From Ancylobacter novellus (GTDB lineage: Bacteria; Pseudomonadota; Alphaproteobacteria; Rhizobiales; Methylopilaceae): 64,000 nucleotides of DNA. Below the pieces are notes generated by a model. It did no database searches, was not told where the DNA came from, and saw only the letters and a program-made list of their open reading frames with translations. The position numbers were made by a program, and so were the translations under genes. The DNA is taken from contig QFPN01000004.1 in NCBI GenBank assembly GCA_003241695.1, positions 523,189-587,188 on the forward strand, written 5' to 3'. Within the stretch, counting starts at the first letter, position 1. Each line of letters starts with the position of its first letter. Shown here in pieces: positions 33,188 to 39,888 of this stretch.

Positions 33188-33994
33188 TTGTCCCTTTCCG
33201 CGCAGATCGATCTCGGCCGCCTGCTTCCCCGCCTCGACGCCGTCGTGCGGGAAGCGGGCGACATCGCTCTCGGCTATTTCCGCGACGGCGCGCGGAACTG
33301 GACCAAGGCCGACGACAGCCCGGTGACGGAGGCCGACATCGCGGTCGACCGCTTCCTCGCCGAGCGGCTGCCGCCGCTGGTCGAGGGCTCGGCCTGGCTG
33401 TCGGAGGAGACCGCCGACGACGGCGACCGGATCTCGCGGCGTCATGTCTGGATCGTCGATCCGATCGACGGCACCCGCGCCTTCGTGGAGCGCAAGCCCG
33501 AATGGGTCGTGTCGGTCGCGCTGGTCGAGGACGGCGCGCCGGTCGCGGGCGTCGTGCGCAACGCCTGCAGCGACGTGACCCACGCGGCGACCCGCGGGGG
33601 CGGCGCGTGGCGCAACGGCGTCCGAATGACGGCTGAGGATTCCGAGGGGCTCGAAGGCCTCACGGTCGGCGGCGCCAAGTCGATGCTGGGCAAGCTGAAG
33701 CCGCACGGCGCGGCCGAGGGGCCGTGGCACTACGCGCTCGCCAACCGGCTCGTGCAGGTGGTGGGCGGCGATCTCGACGCCGCCGTCGCTCGGCCGAACG
33801 CCCATGACTGGGACATCGCCGCCGCGCATGTGATTCTCGAGGAGGCGGGCGCCCGGCTGATCGGCCTCGACGGCGCCGTCCCGAGCTACAACCGCGCCTC
33901 GACGCGCCATGGCGGCCTGATCGCCGCCGGGCCGCGCCGGGCGCTCGCGATCGCGGCCGCGCTGAGCGACGCGGACCTTCCCGAGAGGACCTGA
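33188..33994 (+). CDS. cysQ: Inositol monophosphatase family, 3'(2'),5'-bisphosphate nucleotidase (CysQ-like)
   Basis: 268-residue Mg2+- and Li+-sensitive phosphatase-fold protein. Metal ligands are visible as SEET (E73/E74), IVDPIDGTRAFVER (91-96) and NAHDWDIAAAHVILEEAGARL. CysQ-type enzymes hydrolyse 3'-phosphoadenosine 5'-phosphate from sulphate assimilation; an inositol phosphatase activity is possible. The TTG start at 33188 is where homology begins. The stop and the DUF4170 start share one base (TGATG), so the two are coupled, as is common in rhizobia. Confidence 0.83.
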   Translation: MSLSAQIDLGRLLPRLDAVVREAGDIALGYFRDGARNWTKADDSPVTEADIAVDRFLAERLPPLVEGSAWLSEETADDGDRISRRHVWIVDPIDGTRAFVERKPEWVVSVALVEDGAPVAGVVRNACSDVTHAATRGGGAWRNGVRMTAEDSEGLEGLTVGGAKSMLGKLKPHGAAEGPWHYALANRLVQVVGGDLDAAVARPNAHDWDIAAAHVILEEAGARLIGLDGAVPSYNRASTRHGGLIAAGPRRALAIAAALSDADLPERT

Positions 33995-34227
33995 TGAGCG
34001 AAACCACCCCGAAGCAGCTTCTTCACCTCGTCTTCGGAGGCGAACTCGACGACGTCTCGGGCGTCTCCTTCAAGGACGTCGAAAAGCTCGACGTCGTCGG
34101 CGTCTTCCCTGACTACGCCTCCGCCCGCGCGGCCTGGAAGGCGAAGGCGCAGGCGACAGTCGACGACGCCCATATGCGCTACTTCGTCGTGCACCTGCAC
34201 AGGCTGCTGGAGCCGGAAGGCGCCTGA
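33994..34227 (+). CDS. DUF4170 domain protein
   Basis: 77-residue protein matching DUF4170: LHLVFGGELDDVSGVSFKDVEKLDVVG at residues 10-36, then FPDYASARAAWKAKAQATVDDAHMRYFVVHLHRLL. It looks like a small soluble alpha/beta domain. Its ATG overlaps the stop of the cysQ-like gene by one base. The pairing is common in Hyphomicrobiales, often next to waaA, but no function is established. Confidence 0.8.
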   Translation: MSETTPKQLLHLVFGGELDDVSGVSFKDVEKLDVVGVFPDYASARAAWKAKAQATVDDAHMRYFVVHLHRLLEPEGA

Positions 34228-34277
34228 TCGCGCCGGGGACGGTCGGGGCCGCAGCCCAAATGAGGATTTTGGTTGCG

Positions 34278-34371
34278 GTCATGCCCGTGCGGCAGCGCGG
34301 GCGTCCACGACTTTCAGGGATCATGGGGCTCTACGCCGCGGTCGTGGATGCCCGGCTGCGCCGGGCATGAC
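34278..34371. repeat. Intergenic inverted repeat, family C
   Basis: GTCATGCCCG and TCCACGAC on the left pair with GTCGTGGA and GGGCATGAC on the right, with GGCAGCGCGGGC / GCCCGGCTGCGCC between. It occupies the convergent gap between the DUF4170 and DUF2093 genes and resembles the GTCATCCCGG-type element at 42.8 kb. Confidence 0.8.
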
Positions 34372-34400
34372 GGCCTGATTGGGCGCTATGCTGCTCCGCT

Positions 34401-34613
34401 CTAGGACTTGCCCAGCGTCCGCGCCAGCGCGGCCTCGGGGCCGGCGTAGGGCTCCTGACGCTCGACGCTCCAATAGCGCAGTTCGTCGAGCGGGATCGGC
34501 TGGTCGGTGACGGCGCAGCGCACGAAGCCGCCCGGCCGCAGGACGCGGAAATCGGCGTCGAGATAGCGCAGTTCCGCCTCACCGGCGGCTTGCGGTCGCT
34601 CGTAGCGGTTCAT
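34401..34613 (-). CDS. DUF2093 domain protein
   Basis: 70-residue protein with the DUF2093 pattern: AELRYLDADFRVLRPGGFVRCAVT followed by PIPLDELRYWSVERQEPY. It probably folds as a small beta domain; the single Cys and CAVT segment are conserved in the family. Start ATG 34613 is where similarity begins, although the frame is open to 34676. Function unknown; the gene is widespread in Hyphomicrobiales. Confidence 0.8.
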   Translation of the reverse strand: MNRYERPQAAGEAELRYLDADFRVLRPGGFVRCAVTDQPIPLDELRYWSVERQEPYAGPEAALARTLGKS

Positions 34614-34706
34614 GATGGTCGCGGTCCGTGTCTCACAGCGTCGCGGTGATATAGGCCCACCGCGACGCCGGCGCAAAGACCGCGTCCCGTCCGCGGCCTT
34701 CGACGA

Positions 34707-35354
34707 TCAGGGGAACAGCGCGTCCACGTCGTTCTGGCCGATCGCGACGCCCTTGTCCTGCGGCCCGTGGAGCAACAGTTCGCGCGCGCGCCTTTCGCGC
34801 TCCGTCTCCTCGACGGGCTGGTCGGAATCCGTCTTCACGGCCGAGGCGAAGCGCCCGATGCGCTGTTCGACATGTTCGAGGGTCGAGATCACGCGCGCGA
34901 TGCGCTGACCGGTCAGGTCCTGGAACGAACAGGCCTCGAAGATCGACATCACCTTATCGTTCACGACGGCGCGCAGCGTCGCCTCATCCTCGCCGGCCGC
35001 GGCCATCATCGCTTCGGCCGCCTCCATGATCGAGTTGGTCGCCTCTTCGGTCGCGAGCACGATGGCGCCGAGATCCTCGCCGGCCTTCGGCAGACGGTCG
35101 GACCGCAGTTCGCCCGCGCGCAGGTGAGCGATCTCGTCCCGCATGTTGACGATGTAGTCGGCGATGTCGCGCAACTCCCGATAGATCGTCCGATCGATCG
35201 TGGCGAAGAAGGTCTGCATCGAATCGGCGGTGATTTCAGCGAGGGCCACCACGTCGCCGAACGTGGCCTCGCCGCCTCCCTTGGAGCCCACATAGTCGCG
35301 AACCCGTTCGAAGGGCTGCGCCAGGGCTTCATTGTTCTTGGACGATGCGGTCAT
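34707..35354 (-). CDS. cheZ: Protein phosphatase CheZ
   Basis: 215-residue helical protein of the CheZ family, which dephosphorylates CheY-P. The catalytic segment is FQDLTGQRI, with D146 and Q150 equivalent to the E. coli Asp/Gln pair, in the long hairpin helix. The extreme C-terminus QNDVDALFP matches the CheY-binding tail. It overlaps cheY by four bases (ATGA), so the two are made together. No other chemotaxis or flagellar gene is in the window, so this is a detached cheY-cheZ unit. Confidence 0.9.
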   Translation of the reverse strand: MTASSKNNEALAQPFERVRDYVGSKGGGEATFGDVVALAEITADSMQTFFATIDRTIYRELRDIADYIVNMRDEIAHLRAGELRSDRLPKAGEDLGAIVLATEEATNSIMEAAEAMMAAAGEDEATLRAVVNDKVMSIFEACSFQDLTGQRIARVISTLEHVEQRIGRFASAVKTDSDQPVEETERERRARELLLHGPQDKGVAIGQNDVDALFP

Positions 35355-35734
35355 GAGCCGAACACTGCCTCTATTTTCGACTGCAGGGTCTGGGCGTTGA
35401 AAGGCTTGACGATGTAATTGTTCACGCCCGCCTTCTTCGCCAGGATGACGTTCTCGGTCTTCGCTTCGGCCGTCACCATGATGAAGGGGGTGCGGTTCAG
35501 CGAATCGTCGGCGCGAACCTCCTTGAGAAGCTCGATTCCGGTCATCGGCTCCATGTTCCAGTCGGAGATGACCAGCCCGTACTTCTTGTCGCGCATCTTG
35601 GTCAGCGCGGCGGAGCCGTCCGTCGCCTCGTCGACGTCTTCGAAACCTATCTGCTTCAGCAGGTTCCGGATGATGCGCAGCATCGTGCTGTAGTCGTCCA
35701 CGATAAGGACAGGCATGGAATGGTCGAGGGCCAT
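35351..35734 (-). CDS. cheY: Chemotaxis response regulator CheY
   Basis: 127-residue single-domain receiver. The acidic pocket is D13/D14 with phospho-acceptor D58 (ISDWNMEPMTG), the switch Thr88 (FIMVTAEA), Tyr107 and Lys110 (NNYIVKPF). The WNMEPMTGIELLK segment is typical of true CheY proteins that bind the flagellar motor. It is translationally coupled to cheZ. Confidence 0.94.
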   Translation of the reverse strand: MALDHSMPVLIVDDYSTMLRIIRNLLKQIGFEDVDEATDGSAALTKMRDKKYGLVISDWNMEPMTGIELLKEVRADDSLNRTPFIMVTAEAKTENVILAKKAGVNNYIVKPFNAQTLQSKIEAVFGS

Positions 35735-35912
35735 TCTGGTCTCCGCCGTTCGGATAGAAACGCCTTTCGGGATTCGATCCCGGGCTGAGGATCGACCTTG
35801 ACACGCGTCGATTGAGAATCCGTTTCCGCACGCTTGCCGTCCGACAAAAGGCGCGTTGCGCCGCAGCGAAGGCCGCAGCAGAGTGCCGGCGCGTCATCCC
35901 TGAAAGATCCCG

Positions 35913-36404
35913 ATGCCCATGACCGCCGCCCTTCAGACGTCGGACGACGACCCGCACCGCCACGGCCCCCAGCTCGCCTTCGAGGATCTCGAAGTCGGCC
36001 AGCAGGCGGAGATCCGGCAGCTCGTCTCCGAAGACACCGTGCGGAACTTCGCGGCGCTGACGGGCGACACCAACCCGGTGCATCTGTCGGAAGCCTACGC
36101 CGCAAACACCCGGTTCGGCGGCCGCATCGCCCACGGCCTGTTCACAGCGAGCCTGATCTCGGCGGTGTTCGGCACCAAGCTGCCGGGACCCGGCGCGATC
36201 TATCTGTCGCAGACGCTGAAGTTCCGGGCGCCGGTGTTCATCGGCGACGAGGTGGTGGCGCAGGTCGAGATCACGGCGCTCGATCCGGCCCGCCAGCGCG
36301 CGACCTTCTTCTGCACCTGCACGGTGGGCGAGAAGACCGTGCTCGACGGAGAAGCCCAGATCATGGTGCCGACGCGGGACGAGATCGAGGCGGAGCTCGC
36401 CTGA
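35913..36404 (+). CDS. MaoC family hydratase, (R)-specific enoyl-CoA hydratase-like
   Basis: 163-residue single hot-dog-fold protein. The hydratase-2 catalytic motif is present: the ALTGDTNPVHLSEAYA segment carries the Asp/His pair, followed by RFGGRIAHGLFTASLISAVFG. PhaJ-like enzymes of this size hydrate trans-2-enoyl-CoA to (R)-3-hydroxyacyl-CoA, for example toward polyhydroxyalkanoate. The exact substrate is unknown. The ATG at 35919 is an equally possible start. It stands alone between cheY (divergent) and ribF. Confidence 0.88.
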   Translation: MPMTAALQTSDDDPHRHGPQLAFEDLEVGQQAEIRQLVSEDTVRNFAALTGDTNPVHLSEAYAANTRFGGRIAHGLFTASLISAVFGTKLPGPGAIYLSQTLKFRAPVFIGDEVVAQVEITALDPARQRATFFCTCTVGEKTVLDGEAQIMVPTRDEIEAELA

Positions 36405-36486
36405 GGGCGACCGCTTCCGCGTGTTCAGAAGACGCGGGCTCCCTACCTCTCCCCGGCGGCGGCATCCGTGAAACGTCCGTGACATC

Positions 36487-36520
36487 TCCGCCCCCTCCCC
36501 CTTGTGGGGAGGGGTGAAGA
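36487..36520. repeat. Short C-rich palindrome, partial family A element
   Basis: CCGCCCCCTCCCCCTTGTGGGGAGGGGTGAAG forms a hairpin of CCCCTCCCC with GGGGAGGGG between the MaoC and ribF genes. It is a single arm of the family-A type. Confidence 0.55.
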
Positions 36521-36603
36521 GCCCACGGTCGCCATTTGCGCCGCCCACTTGACGACCGCCCCGCCGCCGGGCCACCTCGCGACGCATCATTGTCCGCGCG
36601 CCG

Positions 36604-37578
36604 ATGGCCGATCCGCTGAGCCCTCCCCTCCTTCTCGTCGACCCTCCCGCGCTGCCGCCCGAGCTTCGCGGCGGCCATGTCGTGGTGGGCAATTTCGACG
36701 GCGTGCATCGCGGCCACCAGTCCGTCGTGCGGCAGGCCGTCGAGGCCGCCCACGGCCACGGGCGGCCGGTGGTGGCGCTGACCTTCGAACCCCATCCGCG
36801 CACCTTCTTCCGTCCCGACCAGCCGCTGTTCCGCCTGACCGACAGGGACGAGAAGGCCCGCCTCCTCGCCCGCGCCGGCTGCGACGCGACCGTGACGCTG
36901 ACCTTCGACGCCGGCCTCGCCGCCATGGAGGCCGAAGACTTCGTCGCCGACATGCTGGTCGAGCGCCTCGGCGCGCACACGGTCGTGGTCGGCTGGGACT
37001 TCCACTTCGGCCGCGGCCGCGTCGGCTCGCCCGCCTTCCTCGCCGAGGCGGGACCGCGCCACGGGCTCTATGTCGAGGTCGCCCCGCCCTATGGCGGCGA
37101 CGCGCCGGTGTCGTCGAGCGCGATCCGCGACCTGCTCGCGGCCGGCGATCCGGTCGCCGCTGGCCGCCTGCTCGGGCGGCTCTGGAGCTTCGGCGGCGAG
37201 GTGGTCCATGGCGACAAGCGCGGCCGCGACCTCGGCTATCCCACGGCGAACATCCGCCTTGCGCCGGAGACGCGGCTCGCCTTCGGGATCTACGCGGTGC
37301 GCGTTCTGGTCGACGGCGCGATCCGCGAGGGCGTCGCGAGCTACGGCCGCCGACCGCAGTTCGACAACGGCGCGCCGGCGTTCGAAAGCTTCCTGTTCGA
37401 CTTTTCCGGAAACCTCTACGGCAAGACGATCCGGGTCGAACTCGTCGCCTATCTCAGGCCCGAGCTGAAGTTCGCGAGCGTGGACGCGCTGGTCGAACAG
37501 ATGAACCGCGACGTCGAGCACGCCCGCGCTGCGCTGGCGCGGCCGGAAGACCCCCTCGCGCCGAGCGCGCTCGTGTGA
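36604..37578 (+). CDS. ribF: Bifunctional riboflavin kinase / FAD synthetase
   Basis: 324-residue cytoplasmic enzyme that makes FMN and FAD from riboflavin. The N-terminal adenylyltransferase domain (about 1-170) has VVVGNFDGVHRGHQ (27-39) and SSSAIRDLLAAG. The C-terminal kinase domain starts at about residue 190, with GDKRGRDLGYPTANIRLAPE, and contains GVASYGRRPQFDNG. Normal length. Its TGA overlaps the GTG of the next gene. In many relatives ribF precedes ileS and lspA; here about 2.3 kb of other genes lies between. Confidence 0.95.
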   Translation: MADPLSPPLLLVDPPALPPELRGGHVVVGNFDGVHRGHQSVVRQAVEAAHGHGRPVVALTFEPHPRTFFRPDQPLFRLTDRDEKARLLARAGCDATVTLTFDAGLAAMEAEDFVADMLVERLGAHTVVVGWDFHFGRGRVGSPAFLAEAGPRHGLYVEVAPPYGGDAPVSSSAIRDLLAAGDPVAAGRLLGRLWSFGGEVVHGDKRGRDLGYPTANIRLAPETRLAFGIYAVRVLVDGAIREGVASYGRRPQFDNGAPAFESFLFDFSGNLYGKTIRVELVAYLRPELKFASVDALVEQMNRDVEHARAALARPEDPLAPSALV

Positions 37579-38182
37579 ACGCCTTTCGAAGTTGCGTCGC
37601 TGCATTCCTGACGGTGACCGCGCCAGTCACCGCTGGCGCAATCGATTTCAGCGAAGTCGAAATCGCGGAGTCGAAGCGATTTTGCGCCGCCGCCGATCCG
37701 GCGCCGACTGGCGTAATGAGCAACGCGCGTCCTTTGAAACCGGGACATGCCGATTACGAGCGCTTGCGCAAGACGCTGCCTGAGCCTCCCACCAACTGGG
37801 CGCTCAAGTCGGAGTCGTTCGAAGCGTTTTCGAACGACATGGTGGGATGCGGAATCTCGGCGCGCCGAGCTTATGACACAGGCGATGGCGAAGTCATTTT
37901 CGTCGTCCAGCTGACGCCGGCGCTTCTGCATCCGCCCTTTTCCGACGCGCTCAGAAGCGCGGTTCATAAGGATGTCGGCGGGCGTCACGTCTTTAAACTG
38001 ACTGAGGACAGTTTTTCGCTTCGGATCGGGCGAATGATAATCATTTTCGGGGGGTCCGGTTCGGAGGCCGACAAGCTGAAGATGCTGGATCGGATCGACG
38101 CCAAGGCGATCGAGGACGCCGGCCGCCCCCGCTGACGAAATCGCTCAATGCTGTCGGCGGCCGACAGCGCGCTCGTGTGAAC
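37564..38182. repeat. 17-bp direct repeat pair flanking a secreted-protein gene
   Basis: The 17-base sequence AGCGCGCTCGTGTGAAC occurs at 37564-37580 (the end of ribF plus the next start) and again at 38166-38182, 602 bases apart. Everything between, including the 186-residue gene, is bracketed by the two copies. This is the pattern left by a tandem duplication or an insertion. Confidence 0.85.
37575..38135 (+). CDS. Secreted protein of unknown function, paralogue A
   Basis: 186-residue protein with a Sec signal peptide (about residues 1-22, ending VTAGA). The mature part has LPEPPTNWALKSESFEAFSND, a central hydrophobic strand and the C-terminal GGSGSEADKLKMLDRIDAKAI. The next gene product shares LPEPP..W at a similar place and GSGSEADK..ML..ID in the same C-terminal position, so the two are paralogues. 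Start is GTG overlapping the ribF TGA by four bases. Base composition seems less GC-rich than in its neighbours. No known domain recognised. Confidence 0.75.
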   Translation: MNAFRSCVAAFLTVTAPVTAGAIDFSEVEIAESKRFCAAADPAPTGVMSNARPLKPGHADYERLRKTLPEPPTNWALKSESFEAFSNDMVGCGISARRAYDTGDGEVIFVVQLTPALLHPPFSDALRSAVHKDVGGRHVFKLTEDSFSLRIGRMIIIFGGSGSEADKLKMLDRIDAKAIEDAGRPR

Positions 38183-38265
38183 CTCTTCCCGTCCCGCCGC
38201 GACTGACATGCGCACGCGCCGGAACCGGCGCGCCACGTCGTCTCGTGCTTCCGGAAACCCGCCCC

Positions 38266-38832
38266 ATGCGCAGCCTCTTCCTCGCCGCCGCCCTCTCGGC
38301 CGCATTTGTCGCCTCGCCCGCTTTCGCCGACGACGTCTCGGACGCGATCGCCGAGGCGAAAGCGGCCTACGACGCCGGAGACCTCTCCGGAACCAAGCAG
38401 TCGCTGGACCTCGCCGGGCAGCTCGTCGCTCAACGCCAGGCCGAAGGACTCGCCAGGCTCCTGCCCGAACCGCCCGCCGGCTGGACGGCCGAAGCCGCCG
38501 ACACGAGCGGCGGCATGGGCTCCTTCCTCGGCGGCGGCCTCGTGGTGAAGCGGGTCTATGCGAAAGCGGACAAGGACGTGACCATCCAGCTCATGGCGAA
38601 CTCGCCGATCCTCGGCTCGCTCGCGCCACTGTTTTCGAACGTCCAGATGCTCGGCGGCATGGGGAAGGCGTTCCGCCAGAAGGGCCGCGTCGGCGTGCTG
38701 ACGGGCGAAGGCGAGATCCAGATGGTGCTGGGCAAAAGCTACCTCACCGTCTCGGGCTCAGGATCGGAAGCCGACAAGCGCGCGATGCTCGAGCTGATCG
38801 ACGTCGCTGCGGTGGAAGGATTCGCGAAGTAA
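38266..38832 (+). CDS. Secreted protein of unknown function, paralogue B
   Basis: 188-residue protein with a Sec signal peptide (about residues 1-20, ending SPAFADD). An N-terminal helix (AIAEAKAAYDAGDLSGTKQSL, about 25-45) precedes LPEPPAGWTAEAAD, a glycine-rich GGMGSFLGGGLVV, a hydrophobic core and the C-terminal GSGSEADKRAMLELIDVAAVEG. It is a paralogue of the upstream gene but keeps the extra N-terminal helix. ATG 38266 is preferred over GTG 38245. Function unknown; the pattern suggests a periplasmic or surface protein. Confidence 0.8.
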   Translation: MRSLFLAAALSAAFVASPAFADDVSDAIAEAKAAYDAGDLSGTKQSLDLAGQLVAQRQAEGLARLLPEPPAGWTAEAADTSGGMGSFLGGGLVVKRVYAKADKDVTIQLMANSPILGSLAPLFSNVQMLGGMGKAFRQKGRVGVLTGEGEIQMVLGKSYLTVSGSGSEADKRAMLELIDVAAVEGFAK

Positions 38833-38971
38833 CAAAGGGGGGTAACTTTCTGCCTCCGGCCTGACAGAGGCCCATGACTCTCGCCTGACGCGTCGCGCTT
38901 TTCATGGGCGGCCGGTTAGGGAATCGGAGATAGATGGGGGTTCGATCCTGAGACCTCTCAGAACGAAGGCC

Positions 38972-39805
38972 ATGACGCCCGGCTCCGCGATCCTCCTGAA
39001 GTCGGCGATCGCGACCGTACTGTCGATCGCCGCGAGCCTCGCCGTGGTCTCCACCATCGTTCCGGCGATCGGCGGCGTCGTGGACGGCAACGCCTGGCTC
39101 ATGACGGTGCTCTGCCCGCTGATGGTGGCGTGGCCGGCGAGCGCCTGGCAGTTCTGGCAGGCCGAGCGGCTCCGCCGCGCGCGAGACGAATTGGCGAGCC
39201 TGCACGGGCGACTGGCCGAGGCTCACGGCGCCCTAGAGGAAGCGCACGGCGCCCTGACCGAGACCGCGCGGCGCGACGAACTCACGGGCCTGTTCGGGCG
39301 ACGCGCCTTCTTCGAGGCCGCCGAGGCGCGACGCACGGCGGGCGGCGGCTGGCTGATGGTTCTCGACGTCGACCGCTTCAAGGCGATCAACGACCGTTTC
39401 GGCCACGCCGCGGGCGATCTCGCGTTGCGGCAGGTCGCCGGGCGCATCGCCGACGCCGCGCCGGCCGACGCGGCGCTCGGCCGGATCGGCGGCGAGGAGT
39501 TTGCGATCCTGCTGCCGGCGGCGGACGAGGATGAGGCCGCGCGCGTCGCGGAGGCCGTCCGCGCGGCGGTCGCGGCGGAGCCGCTGCGGGTCGACGACGC
39601 CGTTGGCCTGACGCTGACGGTCAGCGCCGGAATGGTCCGGCTCGACGCCGACGGCGCGCTCAAGGATGCCTTCAAGGCGGCCGACGATCTTCTCTACGAG
39701 GCGAAGCGCGCCGGGCGCGATATGGTGCGGATCGACGAGCGGGCCGCGCCGACGGCCCCTCCCCTCGCGCCCGAAGCGCCGCTGGCGCAGGAAGAGCCCG
39801 CCTGA
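38972..39805 (+). CDS. Membrane-anchored diguanylate cyclase (GGDEF)
   Basis: 277-residue protein with two N-terminal helices (about 8-30 and 41-60), a coiled coil (about 62-98 with repeated EAHGALEEAHGAL) and a GGDEF domain. The active site is GGEEF at 173-177, with metal-binding LDVDRFKAINDRFGHAAGD upstream, so synthesis of c-di-GMP from GTP is likely. No RxxD product-inhibition site precedes the motif. No sensory domain is present apart from the short membrane loop. It may oppose the EAL protein at the left end of the window. Confidence 0.88.
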   Translation: MTPGSAILLKSAIATVLSIAASLAVVSTIVPAIGGVVDGNAWLMTVLCPLMVAWPASAWQFWQAERLRRARDELASLHGRLAEAHGALEEAHGALTETARRDELTGLFGRRAFFEAAEARRTAGGGWLMVLDVDRFKAINDRFGHAAGDLALRQVAGRIADAAPADAALGRIGGEEFAILLPAADEDEAARVAEAVRAAVAAEPLRVDDAVGLTLTVSAGMVRLDADGALKDAFKAADDLLYEAKRAGRDMVRIDERAAPTAPPLAPEAPLAQEEPA

Positions 39806-39831
39806 CCGACGCCGCCTGTGGCCGTCTTCCC

Positions 39832-39859
39832 TTGCATGACCGCCCTGCCCTGCTACACC
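39832..39859 (+). promoter_or_regulatory. Probable ileS promoter
   Basis: TTGCAT at 39832-39837, a 16-base spacer and CTACAC at 39854-39859 fit a sigma-70 promoter 30 bases upstream of the ileS ATG. No T-box-like leader is visible in the remaining short leader. Confidence 0.45.
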
Positions 39860-39888
39860 GGCGCCGGTAAAAAAACCGGACGCCCGCA

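Noticed and set aside
38938..38952. GGGGGTTCGATCC resembling the T-arm of a tRNA
   Set aside because: The flanking sequence cannot pair into the T-stem, and no D-arm, anticodon arm or acceptor stem is found nearby.
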